DNA from: an uncultured Alistipes sp.
GTDB lineage: Bacteria > Bacteroidota > Bacteroidia > Bacteroidales > Rikenellaceae
DNA: 64,000 nucleotides
NCBI RefSeq assembly: GCF_910580175.1
Contig: NZ_CAJTXD010000005.1
Coordinates: 1 to 64,000, forward strand
Direction of reading: 5' to 3'
Shown here: positions 17,821 through 27,486 of the stretch, piece after piece
Numbering within the stretch: the first letter of the stretch is position 1
Layout of the letters: each line of letters starts with the position of its first letter
The notes under the pieces: generated by a model
What the model saw: the letters and a program-made list of their open reading frames with translations, nothing else
Databases searched by the model: none
What the model was told of the DNA's origin: nothing
Made by a program: the position numbers and the translations under genes

Positions 17821-18990
17821 ATGAAACGCATATTCATATATACGCTCTTGCTTGTCTGCCCCCTGACAAGCATGCGTTGCACCGAAGAGACTGCCGCGCC
17901 CGAACCGATTACCGATCCGGATAACGCTGCCTACAACAGCTACTGGTACTACACCTACGAGGCTCTGGAGACCGTCGACTACGAAACGCTGGGGTTGGCC
18001 GCAGCTGCCGATTTCAACCCCTATGCAGTGGCCCAGCGCGGCGACACGCTCTTCGTAGCCAACAGCGTCGCAGCCGGGAACAGCCTGATTCTGTATAGCA
18101 AGAAAGCGAAACAACCGCTCAAAACCATAAGCACCTGGACGGTCAATGGCGCAGAAAAGAACTTCACGAGCAAGATCAATGCGATCGTGGCGACGGACAA
18201 ACGGCTCTATGTGGCCGAACAGGAATCGCTGATCCATGTATTCTCGCTTCCGGACATGGAATATTTCTCCTGCATCGGCAACGGCAATTGGAACGGCCCC
18301 GTATTCCAGGCACAAGCGATAACCGTAAAGGACGGACTGATTTTCGCCCGCGACAAGGACGGCAAAGTCAGCGTCTACAAGGAAGCGGACGTCACGCCCG
18401 AAAACTACCAGAAGATCAACCGCTACAAACAGGCGGGGCCCAACGAGGGCAGCGCTTCGAACAACGGTTTCGCCGCCCACTACATGGAGGTCGACAAGGA
18501 GGGGCACATCATGCTGACAGCCTATGAAGCGCAGACCATCCGCGTACTCGACCCGTCGCTCATCAACGACGATTTCAAGAACGGCACCTCCATCGACATC
18601 AAGGAGTCGACCTGGCAGATCCCTTTCAAGCCCAAGACCTTCGCCATGACCGCCGACCGCATGTACGCCACCGGAGCCAACAATGCCATCAGCATCTACG
18701 ACTTCGAAAAGAAAGAGTGGGTCAAGACGCTCAAAAGCATCAAGGGATTCGCATTCTCGAACCCGGAGCGCATCTTCGCGCAGGACGAGCATACATTGTG
18801 GGTTTCGGACATCAAAAAACAGGCTTTAGTGAAAATGGGCATCTTCAAGGGCGAAATCCGCGAATATACCCAAGTCAACAGCCGTATCGTCCAGGTAACG
18901 ACGGCAAGAACGCGCAGCGGCGAAGAAGCGGAAACTTTCTACGTCGACATCCTTACCCACGAGATCGTCGATCCGGCAGAGGTTGAATAA
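17821..18990 (+). CDS. Propeller-like secreted or lipoprotein partner of the metzincin lipoprotein
   Basis: The protein has 389 residues. The N-terminal hydrophobic stretch ends SMRC at Cys21, which is followed by TEE. This is lipoprotein-like, although Arg before Cys is unusual for a lipobox. The rest consists of repeated four-strand patterns such as GDTLFVANS, DKRLYVAEQESLIHVFSLPDMEYF, DGLIFARDKDGKVSVYKE and DRMYATGANNAISIYDFEKKEW, consistent with a 6- or 7-bladed beta-propeller. No catalytic motif is seen. It follows the metallopeptidase by 15 bases and resembles that protein's C-terminal half, so a shared surface complex is likely. Function is unknown. Confidence 0.7.
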   Translation: MKRIFIYTLLLVCPLTSMRCTEETAAPEPITDPDNAAYNSYWYYTYEALETVDYETLGLAAAADFNPYAVAQRGDTLFVANSVAAGNSLILYSKKAKQPLKTISTWTVNGAEKNFTSKINAIVATDKRLYVAEQESLIHVFSLPDMEYFSCIGNGNWNGPVFQAQAITVKDGLIFARDKDGKVSVYKEADVTPENYQKINRYKQAGPNEGSASNNGFAAHYMEVDKEGHIMLTAYEAQTIRVLDPSLINDDFKNGTSIDIKESTWQIPFKPKTFAMTADRMYATGANNAISIYDFEKKEWVKTLKSIKGFAFSNPERIFAQDEHTLWVSDIKKQALVKMGIFKGEIREYTQVNSRIVQVTTARTRSGEEAETFYVDILTHEIVDPAEVE

Positions 18991-19015
18991 CGGATTATCC
19001 TCCCCATCCCCAACA

Positions 19016-19050
19016 AAAAGCAGAAGCATGATGCTTCTGCTTTTTTTATT
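19016..19050 (+). terminator. Strong rho-independent terminator after the lipoprotein pair
   Basis: A near-perfect stem runs from AAAAAGCAGAAGCA through a 3-nt loop to TGCTTCTGCTTTTT, then more T-rich sequence. It could also serve convergent truA on the other strand. Confidence 0.93.
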
Positions 19051-19126
19051 TTTAGCACACTGAATGTTCGAAGTTTTCGCCCCAATCGACACGATCTTTC
19101 TCCGAATCGCACAATCGGCGCGCTCC

Positions 19127-19903
19127 TCAAAACAGCATGTTGCGGAATGTTCGGCGTGCGAAAATATCGGCAGGGTAGCGTATATCGCTAAGAAATAGTC
19201 CCTGGGCCGGAGCACCGGCGCTCGACCGCGAAAGATCGCGGCTCGCCACGATGGCCCGAAACTCCTCCGGCGTATAACGTCCGCGGCCGACATCGACCAG
19301 CGTGCCGACGATGGCCCGCACCATGTTGCGCAAGAAACGGTCGGCCCGGATCGTGAAACACAGCACACCCGCTTCGTCGACTGCCCATGCGGCCACCATG
19401 ATGCGGCAACGATTGGTCTTATTGTTGGAGTTGAGTTTGGCGAAAGAAGTAAAATCGTCATATTCCAGCAGCATGGCCGCCGCTTCGTTCATGCGTGCGA
19501 CATCCAGCGGCACATGATACTGCCACGAAACATGACGCGTGAAAGGATTCTTACGAGGTTCGATAAAATAACGATATTCACGTTCTCGGGCATCGAACCG
19601 CGCATGCGCCCCCTCGGCAACCGGCGTCAGGGTGTCGGCGGCAAGGTCTCCGGGCAGCATGAAATTGAGTTTGTAAAGCAGCCGCTGCGGATCATCGACT
19701 GGCTGCATCGCATCGAAATGCGCCACATAATAAGATGCGTTGACCCCCGTATCGGTACGTCCCGCGCCGGTCAGTTCGACAGGCTCGCGCAAAAGGGTAG
19801 TCAGCGACTGCTCCAGCGTTTGCTGCACGGTAGGCATGTCGGGCTGCCGCTGCCAACCGAAGTAAGCCCCGCCATTATAACGAAGTTCAAGAAAGTAACG
19901 CAT
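19127..19903 (-). CDS. truA: tRNA pseudouridine(38-40) synthase TruA
   Basis: From the ATG at 19903 the protein has 258 residues (MRYFLELRYNGGAYFGWQRQ); an upstream ATG would add only four residues and would precede the likely transcript start. The catalytic aspartate lies in GAGRTDTGVNAS, and RDLSRSSAGAPAQGLFLSDI is the expected C-terminal motif. A TATCTTTG -7 box lies at 19913-19920, which predicts a leader of only a few bases. A degenerate copy of part of this gene is found at 42792-42904. Confidence 0.95.
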   Translation of the reverse strand: MRYFLELRYNGGAYFGWQRQPDMPTVQQTLEQSLTTLLREPVELTGAGRTDTGVNASYYVAHFDAMQPVDDPQRLLYKLNFMLPGDLAADTLTPVAEGAHARFDAREREYRYFIEPRKNPFTRHVSWQYHVPLDVARMNEAAAMLLEYDDFTSFAKLNSNNKTNRCRIMVAAWAVDEAGVLCFTIRADRFLRNMVRAIVGTLVDVGRGRYTPEEFRAIVASRDLSRSSAGAPAQGLFLSDIRYPADIFARRTFRNMLF

Positions 19904-19912
19904 AACCGAAGA

Positions 19913-19920
19913 CAAAGATA
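19913..19920 (-). promoter_or_regulatory. -7 box of truA
   Basis: The minus strand reads TATCTTTG only 9 bases before the truA start codon, so the mRNA would begin within about five bases of the ATG. Confidence 0.55.
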
Positions 19921-20109
19921 ACGCATGTCGGACGCAGAACCAAATTTATTTATTTCTGCACGCACCGGCCTTACCGCCCCCACAGGAGAGACGGTCGGCC
20001 GCATGCGGAATCGGGCCGGTCGGCGATCGGCAGAAGCCGCCGTTCGAACCCCAACGGCAGCCGCAAATAAAAACGAAGCCGCCCAACCCGATATTCCGAG
20101 AAAAATTCG

Positions 20110-20117
20110 TAATTTTG
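20110..20117 (+). promoter_or_regulatory. -7 box of the dapB operon
   Basis: TAATTTTG matches the -7 consensus and ends 22 bases before the dapB ATG. The 190 bases between this box and the truA promoter hold no convincing gene. Confidence 0.6.
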
Positions 20118-20139
20118 CAAAGATAACCGAAACTCAACC

Positions 20140-20898
20140 ATGAAAGCAGCGATCATCGGCTACGGCAAAATGGGCCGCGAAATCGAACGCATACTGGCCG
20201 AACGGGGCCATCAAACGGCTCTGGTCATCGACACGGACAACACCTCGCAACTGGATGCAACGCATCTTGCCGGCATCGATGTGGCGATCGAGTTTACCAC
20301 GCCGCAGACGGCCTATGCCAACATCCGCACCTGCATCGAAGCAGGCACACCCGTAGTGAGCGGCACGACAGGCTGGACAGAACGGCTGCCTGAATTGCAG
20401 GCGCTCTGCCGCCAGCGCAACGGCGCGATGTTCTATGCCTCGAATTATTGCCTGGGCGTCAATCTGCTGTTCCGTCTCAACCGCGAACTGGCGGCGATGA
20501 TCGAACGTCTGGGCGCGGCCTACGACGTGCGGATCGACGAAGTGCACCACACCCAGAAAAAAGACGCTCCGAGCGGCACGGCCATTACGCTGGCCGAAGA
20601 CGTGATCGAGCACCTGACAGCGAAAAAGGGGTGGGTAAATTACGCTCCTGGCATCGAACATGCCGCCAACCGCATAGCCAGTCCGGACGAGGCGGCGGCC
20701 GACCGGCTTGTCATCGGCTCCGTACGCGAGGGCGCCGTTCCCGGCATCCACACTGTGCTCTACGAATCGGAGGACGACCGCATCGAGTTGCGCCACACGA
20801 TCAAGAACCGCCGCACGCTGGCCCTGGGCGCCGTGGTGGCGGCCGAATTCCTCTGCGGACGCAAAGGAGTCTACGGAATGGACGACCTGATGAAATAA
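20140..20898 (+). CDS. dapB: 4-Hydroxy-tetrahydrodipicolinate reductase
   Basis: This 252-residue enzyme reduces hydroxytetrahydrodipicolinate with NAD(P)H in the lysine and diaminopimelate pathway that feeds peptidoglycan. It has the Rossmann start [14 protein letters not shown], the family signature [15 protein letters not shown] with catalytic His and Lys, and VVSGTTGW. It is slightly shorter than the E. coli enzyme, as is normal for Bacteroidetes. lepB follows after 26 bases, an arrangement seen in many Bacteroidales. Confidence 0.96.
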   Translation: MKAAIIGYGKMGREIERILAERGHQTALVIDTDNTSQLDATHLAGIDVAIEFTTPQTAYANIRTCIEAGTPVVSGTTGWTERLPELQALCRQRNGAMFYASNYCLGVNLLFRLNRELAAMIERLGAAYDVRIDEVHHTQKKDAPSGTAITLAEDVIEHLTAKKGWVNYAPGIEHAANRIASPDEAAADRLVIGSVREGAVPGIHTVLYESEDDRIELRHTIKNRRTLALGAVVAAEFLCGRKGVYGMDDLMK

Positions 20899-20924
20899 AA
20901 CCGCATGCAATGCGTTGGAACGAT

Positions 20925-22277
20925 ATGGAAAAACTCAGAAAGATACTTCGCAACAAATGGGTGGGTTTCGGACTCGCTGCCACGCTTTACACCCTCTGGT
21001 TCGTAGTCTGGACAGGCAACTTCTGGTTGCTGCTGGGACTCCCGATCATCTACGACCTCTACATTTCGCGCTGGTTCTACCGTCATGTGTGGAGCCGCAA
21101 CGCAGAATGGTGCCGGCGCAGCAAAACCTACAAGGCTGTCTACGAATGGGTCAACGCCATCCTTTTCGCCACGATCGTCGCCACGCTGGTACACATCTTC
21201 ATCTTCCAGATGTACGTCATCCCCACTTCGTCGATGGAGCAGTCGCTCCTGGTAGGCGACTACCTCTACGTCAGCAAGATAACCTACGGCCCGCAGATGC
21301 CCAACACGCCGCTTTCGTTCCCGTTCGTGCACCACACGATGCCGTTCTCGCAGACCAAAAAATCGTTTTCCGACGCCATCCGCTGGCGCTACCATCGGCT
21401 CAAGGGCCTGCGCAAGATCAAGCGCAACGACGTGGTGGTGTTCAACTTTCCGGCGGGCGACACCGTGCTGCTGGAAAATCAGGCTGCGACCTACTACGAT
21501 GTCCTGCGCAGTTACGAAGCCTCGTTCGGCAAGGAGGAGGGGCGGCGCCGGCTCAACGACACCTATACGGTCATCAGCCGTCCGGTGGACAAGCGTGAAA
21601 ACTACATCAAACGCTGCGTGGCTCTGCCGGGCGACACGCTCGAAGTGCGCAACGGCGACGTGCGGATCAACGGCGCGCCCCAGGAACCCGTGCCCGGCAC
21701 CCAACATCAATATCTGGTGCAGGTCACTTCGCCGCTGACAGAATATGCCATCGACAAGTTGGGCATCCGCGAATATTCAGGCAACCGCATGGGCTACGAC
21801 ATGTTCCTCACGGACAAGGCCGCCGAAGAACTCCGCAGGCTGGAAAACGTGACGATGGTGCGCCGCTACATCTGCCCGCCCAACAGCGAGGTATTCCCCC
21901 AGTGGGACACCCCCCGCTGGAGCCAGGACAACTACGGCCCGATCTGGATTCCGCAGAAAGGAGCCACAGTGGCGCTCACGCCCGAAAACCTGCCGCTCTA
22001 CCGCCGCATCATCGAGGTATACGAAGGCCATACGCTGGCGACCGACGGCGACACGATCCTCATCGACGGCGTTCCCGCCACAGAGTACACTTTCGCAATG
22101 GATTACTATTGGATGATGGGCGACAACCGCCACAACTCGGCCGATTCGCGCTTCTGGGGCTTCGTGCCCGAAGACCATATCGTGGGCAAAGCCTCGTTCG
22201 TCTGGCTGTCGCTCGAAAAGGAGCGGTCGTTCCCGATGAACATCCGTTGGCAGCGGCTCTTCAAAAAAGTGAGATAG
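20925..22277 (+). CDS. lepB: Signal peptidase I
   Basis: This inner-membrane serine-lysine protease removes Sec signal peptides. The start at 20925 gives 450 residues; an in-frame ATG at 20910 would add five. Two hydrophobic N-terminal segments (about 13-45 and 77-97) precede the catalytic Ser in [16 protein letters not shown]. The general-base Lys lies in [13 protein letters not shown], and [17 protein letters not shown] is box E. A long insert between boxes makes it larger than the E. coli protein, as is usual in Bacteroidetes. Confidence 0.95.
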   Translation: MEKLRKILRNKWVGFGLAATLYTLWFVVWTGNFWLLLGLPIIYDLYISRWFYRHVWSRNAEWCRRSKTYKAVYEWVNAILFATIVATLVHIFIFQMYVIPTSSMEQSLLVGDYLYVSKITYGPQMPNTPLSFPFVHHTMPFSQTKKSFSDAIRWRYHRLKGLRKIKRNDVVVFNFPAGDTVLLENQAATYYDVLRSYEASFGKEEGRRRLNDTYTVISRPVDKRENYIKRCVALPGDTLEVRNGDVRINGAPQEPVPGTQHQYLVQVTSPLTEYAIDKLGIREYSGNRMGYDMFLTDKAAEELRRLENVTMVRRYICPPNSEVFPQWDTPRWSQDNYGPIWIPQKGATVALTPENLPLYRRIIEVYEGHTLATDGDTILIDGVPATEYTFAMDYYWMMGDNRHNSADSRFWGFVPEDHIVGKASFVWLSLEKERSFPMNIRWQRLFKKVR

Positions 22278-22279
22278 GA

Positions 22280-22876
22280 GTGGCCGCAGACACCTATCTG
22301 ACGATCGAAGCCCCGGCCGAAGCCGCTTCGCGCGAACGCAGCAGCAAGTTTCTGGCCTACATCTACCCGGTGCAGGACGAGGAGCAGATCCGCGGGTATC
22401 TCGAAGCCCTGCGCAAACGCTACTTCGATGCGACGCACCATTGCTACGCCTGGCGGCTGGGGCCTGGCGGCCAACGCTTCCGGGCCAACGACGACGGCGA
22501 ACCCTCGGGCACGGCAGGGAAGCCGATTCTGGGACAGATGCTTTCGGCAGGAATTACCGACTCGCTGATCGTCGTAGTGCGTTATTTCGGCGGCACGAAA
22601 TTAGGGGTTCCGGGGTTGATCGCCGCCTACCGCGAATCGGCGGCCGAAGCGATCGCAGCAGCCACGGTCGTGGAGCGCACGGTCGACCGGGAGATATCGG
22701 TAGAGTTCCCTTACATGGCGATGAACGACATCATGCGGGCGGTCAAGGAGTGCCAGCCCGCGATCCGTTCCCAGCGCTTCGACAACCTCTGCACGATGGA
22801 ACTTACGATCCGCGAAAGCCGGGCCGACGAGCTGGAGGAGCGGCTCAAGAAAGCAGGCGGAAACATAGGTTCATGA
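22280..22876 (+). CDS. YigZ/IMPACT-family protein
   Basis: The protein has 198 residues from a GTG start at 22280, two bases after the lepB stop; no ATG lies early enough to keep the conserved N-terminus. It contains the family core SSKFLAYIYPVQDEEQI, DATHHCYAWRLG, NDDGEPSGTAGKPILG and VVVRYFGGTKLGVPGLIAAY. Members resemble ribosome-associated regulators, but the biochemical role in bacteria is not settled. The close spacing puts it in the dapB-lepB operon. Confidence 0.9.
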   Translation: MAADTYLTIEAPAEAASRERSSKFLAYIYPVQDEEQIRGYLEALRKRYFDATHHCYAWRLGPGGQRFRANDDGEPSGTAGKPILGQMLSAGITDSLIVVVRYFGGTKLGVPGLIAAYRESAAEAIAAATVVERTVDREISVEFPYMAMNDIMRAVKECQPAIRSQRFDNLCTMELTIRESRADELEERLKKAGGNIGS

Positions 22877-22897
22877 TTTTCGGATTTCCTTTTCGCA

Positions 22898-25684
22898 ATG
22901 AAACACGAGAACTGCATATATATTAAAGGAGCACGGGTTCACAACCTGAAAAACATCGACGTAGAGATCCCTCACAACAAGCTGGTGGTGGTCACGGGGT
23001 TGTCGGGATCGGGCAAGTCGACGCTGGCTTTCGACACGATCTTCGCCGAGGGGCAGCGCCGCTATGTGGAGAGTCTCTCAGCCTACGCCCGGCAATTTTT
23101 GGGCAAGATCGGCAAACCCGACGTCGACGCGATCACGGGCATTGCCCCGGCGATCGCCATCGAACAGAAAGTCAACACGCGCAACCCCCGTTCGACGGTA
23201 GGCACGACAACCGAGATATACGACTATCTGAAACTGCTCTTCGCGCGCATCGGTCGCACCTTTTCGCCCGTGTCGGGTCAGGAGGTGCGTTGTTACAGCG
23301 TGGACGACGTGGCGGCCCGCATCCTGGCGCTCGAAGCGGGGAGCCGGACGGTAATCGCAGCTCCTATTCTGCTGACGGCAGGACAGGGATTGATCGAAAA
23401 GCTCACGCTGCTGCTCTCCGACGGCTTGATGCGCGTCCGCACCAAGGGCGAAACCCGCCTGATCGAAGACATCTTGCCCGAAATCGGCCCCGAAACGAAA
23501 GCCGAAGATTTTTTCGTAGTCATCGACCGTCTGCGCGTGGCGACCGACGACGACACGCAAACCCGCATCCGCGATTCGGTGGCCCGCGCTTTCTCCTACG
23601 GCAACGGAACGTGCATCGTAGCGACCGACCGGGGCGAAGAAACTTTCTCCTCGCGCTTCGAGGCCGACGGCATCGAATTCGAGCCGCCGACCGAACATCT
23701 GTTCAGTTTCAACAACCCGCTGGGAGCCTGCCCGCGGTGCGAGGGCTATGGCAAGGTAGTCGGCATCGACGAAGACCTGGTAATCCCGGACAAAAGCAAG
23801 ACCATCTACGAAGATGCCGTAGCCTGCTGGCGGGGCGAGACGATGCGCCGCTGGAAAGAGAAGCTGGTCGAGAATGCCTACAAGTTCGATTTCCCGATCC
23901 ACACGCCGTTCCACGCCCTGACGCCCGAACAGAAACGCCTGCTGTGGCGCGGCAACGAATATTTCCACGGACTGGACGACTTCTTCGCCTACATCGACTC
24001 CGAGCGGCGCAAAATCCAGTTCCGCGTGATGAAGGCCCGCTATACGGGCAAGACCCTATGCCCCGAATGCGGCGGCTCGCGCCTGCGCAAGGAAGCGCTC
24101 TACGTACGGGTCGGCGGCCGGAATATCGGCGAGCTGGTCGCCATGCCGGTCGACGAACTGATCGCATTCTTCCGAGCACTGACGCTCGACGCCCACGACG
24201 AAAAGACGGCGGCGCGCATTCTGGTGGAGATCCGCAACCGACTGCAATACCTTTCGGACGTGGGGCTGGGCTACCTGACCCTCGACCGGCTGTCGTCGAC
24301 CCTTTCGGGCGGCGAAAGCCAGCGCATCAACCTCTCGACCTCGCTGGGCAGCAACCTTACCGGCTCGCTCTACATTCTGGACGAACCCTCCATCGGCCTG
24401 CACCCGCGCGACACGCACCGGCTCATCAAAGTGCTCGAACAATTGCGCGACCTGGGCAATACGGTCATCGTGGTGGAGCACGAGGAAGAAGTGATCCGCG
24501 CCGCCGACTGGATCGTCGACATCGGCCCCCGGGCGGGATACAACGGCGGCGAAGTGGTCTTCAGCGGCCCGCTGCCGCGGCTGCTCAAGGACAAAAAGAG
24601 CCTCACGGCCGACTACTTGACGGGCCGCCGGGCGATCGTCCCGCCGGACACCGGACGCGGGTGGAGCCACTCGATAACGATCAAGGGCGCCCGCGAGAAT
24701 AACCTGCGCAACATCGACGTGCGCATCCCGCTGGGGGTCATGACCTGCATCACGGGCGTGAGCGGCAGCGGCAAATCGTCGCTGGCCAAGGGCATCCTCT
24801 ACCCGGCGCTGCGGCGCCTGCTTTTCGACACAGGTGCCAAACCAGGCGACTTCGACTCCCTGGAGGGCGACGTGCAGCTGCTCAAATCGGTGGAGATGGT
24901 CGACCAGAACCCCATCGGCAAGTCGTCGCGTTCGAATCCGGTAACCTACATCAAGGCCTACGACGAAATCCGCAAACTTTTCGCCGACCAACCCTATTCC
25001 AAGCACAACGGACTCTCTCCGGCCCATTTTTCCTTCAACACGGCGGGCGGACGCTGCGAGGAGTGCCAGGGCGAGGGCGTCATCAAGGTGTCGATGCAGT
25101 TCATGGCCGACGTCGAGCTGGTCTGCGAGACATGCGGCGGCCGCCGCTTCCGCGACGAAGTGCTCGAAGTGAAATACCGCAACAAAGCGATCTGCGACGT
25201 GCTGGAAATGACCGTCGACGAGGCCGTCGCCTTCTTCGGCGAAGACCAGAAAAACACCACGTGCCGCCGCATCGTCGAGCGGCTGCAACCGTTGCAGGAC
25301 GTGGGGCTGGGCTACATCAAACTGGGACAGTCCTCCTCGACGCTCTCGGGCGGCGAAAGCCAGCGTGTGAAGCTGGCGTCGTTCCTGACCAAGGAACAGA
25401 CGGGCGGCGGCGTGATGTTCATTTTCGACGAGCCGACCACGGGTCTGCATTTCCACGACATCTCGAAACTGCTGGCAGCGTTCGACGCGTTGATCGAACG
25501 CGGACACACGATCGTCGTGGTCGAACACAACATGGACGTCATCAAATGCGCCGACCGGGTAATCGACCTGGGGCCGGAGGCGGGTTGCGAAGGGGGCCGC
25601 ATCGTGTTCGAGGGCACGCCCCGCGAGCTGGAGCAGTGCGCCGCAAGCCACACGGGCCGTTTCCTGCGCCGCAAAACCGAATAA
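22898..25684 (+). CDS. UvrA-family excinuclease subunit (second-type UvrA)
   Basis: The protein has 928 residues with two ABC ATPase halves: Walker A motifs GLSGSGKSTLAFD (near residue 35) and GVSGSGKSSLAKG (near 620), and signatures [11 protein letters not shown] and [11 protein letters not shown]. Zinc-binding modules are CPRCEGYG, CPECGG and CEECQGEG...CETCGG. UvrA finds DNA damage and loads UvrB. A different, canonical-looking uvrA starts the right edge of the window, so this one is probably a UvrA2-like paralogue. It begins 21 bases after the YigZ-family gene. Confidence 0.9.
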   Translation: MKHENCIYIKGARVHNLKNIDVEIPHNKLVVVTGLSGSGKSTLAFDTIFAEGQRRYVESLSAYARQFLGKIGKPDVDAITGIAPAIAIEQKVNTRNPRSTVGTTTEIYDYLKLLFARIGRTFSPVSGQEVRCYSVDDVAARILALEAGSRTVIAAPILLTAGQGLIEKLTLLLSDGLMRVRTKGETRLIEDILPEIGPETKAEDFFVVIDRLRVATDDDTQTRIRDSVARAFSYGNGTCIVATDRGEETFSSRFEADGIEFEPPTEHLFSFNNPLGACPRCEGYGKVVGIDEDLVIPDKSKTIYEDAVACWRGETMRRWKEKLVENAYKFDFPIHTPFHALTPEQKRLLWRGNEYFHGLDDFFAYIDSERRKIQFRVMKARYTGKTLCPECGGSRLRKEALYVRVGGRNIGELVAMPVDELIAFFRALTLDAHDEKTAARILVEIRNRLQYLSDVGLGYLTLDRLSSTLSGGESQRINLSTSLGSNLTGSLYILDEPSIGLHPRDTHRLIKVLEQLRDLGNTVIVVEHEEEVIRAADWIVDIGPRAGYNGGEVVFSGPLPRLLKDKKSLTADYLTGRRAIVPPDTGRGWSHSITIKGARENNLRNIDVRIPLGVMTCITGVSGSGKSSLAKGILYPALRRLLFDTGAKPGDFDSLEGDVQLLKSVEMVDQNPIGKSSRSNPVTYIKAYDEIRKLFADQPYSKHNGLSPAHFSFNTAGGRCEECQGEGVIKVSMQFMADVELVCETCGGRRFRDEVLEVKYRNKAICDVLEMTVDEAVAFFGEDQKNTTCRRIVERLQPLQDVGLGYIKLGQSSSTLSGGESQRVKLASFLTKEQTGGGVMFIFDEPTTGLHFHDISKLLAAFDALIERGHTIVVVEHNMDVIKCADRVIDLGPEAGCEGGRIVFEGTPRELEQCAASHTGRFLRRKTE

Positions 25685-25687
25685 CCG

Positions 25688-26902
25688 ATGGAATTCCACA
25701 CCTACACGCTGCCCAACGGCATTCGGGGCATCCATCGCCAGGTGCGCGGCTCAGTGGCGCATTGCGCGCTGGTCATCGGAGCGGGCAGCCGCGACGAGCA
25801 CCCCGATCAGCATGGCCTGGCCCACCTGACCGAACACGCCTTTTTCAAAGGCACGCAGCGCCGCCGGGCCTGGCAGATCAACTGCCGGCTGGAGAACCTC
25901 GGGGGCGAGTTGAACGCCTTCACGACCAAGGAAGAGACGACGATCCATGCGACAACGCTGCGCGGCGACTTTACCAAGGCTGCCGAGCTGATCGCCGACA
26001 TCGCGTTCCGCTCGACTTTCCCCGAGCGCGAAATCGAACGCGAGAAGGAGGTCATCGTCGACGAGATCAACACCTACAAGGATTCGCCGGCCGACATGAT
26101 CTACGACACGTTCGAAGAGATGCTGTTCGAGGATTCGGAGCTGGGACACAACATCTTGGGGCGCAAGGCGGCTCTCATGCGCTACAACGGCGACGCGATC
26201 CGCTCGTTCACGGCCCGCACCCACACGACCGACCGGATGGTTTTTTCGTCGATCGGCAACTTTTCGCCCAAGATGGCCGAAGCGACAGCACTGCGCTACT
26301 TCGGCGGACAACCGGCCACGGCACGCGGATTCGAGCGGACGCTCCCTCCGGCGGTGGCGCCGTTCGAGAAAACCGTAACGAAACATACCCACCAGACCCA
26401 CTGCATCATAGGCAGCCGGGCCTACGGCATCGAAGACCCGAAACGGCTGCCGCTGGCGCTGCTGGTCAACCTCCTCGGCGGCCCCTCGGCCAACTCGCTG
26501 CTGAACATGGAGGTACGCGAAAAACACGGCTTATCGTACAACATCGAAGCGAGCTACACGCCCTATGTCGACAGCGGACTGGCGGCAATCTATTTCAGCT
26601 CGGAACATGCCAACGAAACGCAATGCGTCGAACTGATCGAACGTCAGTTGCAACGACTGCGCACCGTGCCCCTTACCGCGCGCCAGCTATCGATGGCCAA
26701 GAAACAGTTCATCGCCCAACTGGCCATATCAAGCGAGAGCAACGAGAGTTACATGTTGAGTGCGGGCAAGAGCCTGCTGGTTCACTCCGAAATGGAGACC
26801 ATGGAACAAGTCTACTCCAAAATCCGGGCACTGACGGCCGAGCAACTTACTGAAACGGCGGAAGAAATCTTCGCCGGAATGTCCCGGCTCACATACAGAT
26901 AG
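25688..26902 (+). CDS. M16-family zinc peptidase
   Basis: The protein has 404 residues, a single M16 half-pair of about the size of processing-peptidase-like bacterial enzymes. The inverted zinc motif HLTEH (His46, Glu49, His50) is intact, with AFFKGTQRR following and the downstream glutamate region EVIVDEINTYKDSPADMI. The C-terminal domain has the usual EKHGLSYNIEASYTPY. There is no signal peptide, so it is probably cytoplasmic. It starts 3 bases after the UvrA-type gene and 3 bases before the next gene. Confidence 0.92.
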   Translation: MEFHTYTLPNGIRGIHRQVRGSVAHCALVIGAGSRDEHPDQHGLAHLTEHAFFKGTQRRRAWQINCRLENLGGELNAFTTKEETTIHATTLRGDFTKAAELIADIAFRSTFPEREIEREKEVIVDEINTYKDSPADMIYDTFEEMLFEDSELGHNILGRKAALMRYNGDAIRSFTARTHTTDRMVFSSIGNFSPKMAEATALRYFGGQPATARGFERTLPPAVAPFEKTVTKHTHQTHCIIGSRAYGIEDPKRLPLALLVNLLGGPSANSLLNMEVREKHGLSYNIEASYTPYVDSGLAAIYFSSEHANETQCVELIERQLQRLRTVPLTARQLSMAKKQFIAQLAISSESNESYMLSAGKSLLVHSEMETMEQVYSKIRALTAEQLTETAEEIFAGMSRLTYR

Positions 26903-26905
26903 CCG

Positions 26906-27478
26906 ATGCAACCCGACCGGATTTACCGTTTCGAACACCGGGCTGCCCTCCGGCTGTGGCTCGCGGAGCACGCCCGGAGCGAAAAAGAATGCTGGGTCGT
27001 ATGCTCGCGGGCGGCCGACGCACCAGCCGGCACGCTGCGTTACATCGACGTGGTGGAAGAAGCGCTATGCTTCGGCTGGATCGACTCGACCTGCAAGAAC
27101 GACGGCGGCGTCCCGCTCCAACGGCTGTCGCCCCGAAAAAAAGGGAGCCGTTGGACGGAACTCAACAAGGAACGCTGCCGCCGGCTCGAAAAACAAGGCC
27201 TGATGACCGACGCAGGACGCGAAGTCCTGCCGGACATGAGCGAACGCGGGTTCGAAATCGCAGACGACATTCTCTGCCGGCTGAAAGCCGACGCAGCCGT
27301 GTGGCGGAACTTCGAAGCCTTTCCCGTGCTCTATCGGCGCGTGAGGATCGACAACATCCAGCGCGTGAGGAAAAACGCGGCACTCTTCGAGATGCGGCTC
27401 CAAAAATTCATCAACAACACCCGTCATAACGTCATGTACGGCGACTGGAACGACGGAGGAACATTACTATCATACTGA
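26906..27478 (+). CDS. YdeI/OmpD-associated family protein
   Basis: The protein has 190 residues. The family pattern is clear: RYIDVVEEALCFGWIDST, then RLSPRKKGSRWTELNKERCRRLEKQGLMT, and a helical C-terminal half with FINNTRHN. These cytoplasmic proteins are linked to stress or cationic-peptide resistance in some bacteria, but no enzyme activity is established. It lies in the long plus-strand operon that starts at dapB. Confidence 0.85.
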   Translation: MQPDRIYRFEHRAALRLWLAEHARSEKECWVVCSRAADAPAGTLRYIDVVEEALCFGWIDSTCKNDGGVPLQRLSPRKKGSRWTELNKERCRRLEKQGLMTDAGREVLPDMSERGFEIADDILCRLKADAAVWRNFEAFPVLYRRVRIDNIQRVRKNAALFEMRLQKFINNTRHNVMYGDWNDGGTLLSY

Positions 27479-27486
27479 TACCTGGA

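Noticed and set aside
15616..18792. Very long minus-strand frame (over 1000 codons) opposite the lipoprotein pair
   Set aside because: The plus-strand proteins have signal peptides, a zinc motif and a promoter-terminator pair. The minus frame is a codon-bias artefact of GC-rich DNA.
19925..20143. 72-codon plus-strand frame between truA and dapB
   Set aside because: It is basic and low-complexity, has no domain, and runs through the dapB promoter.
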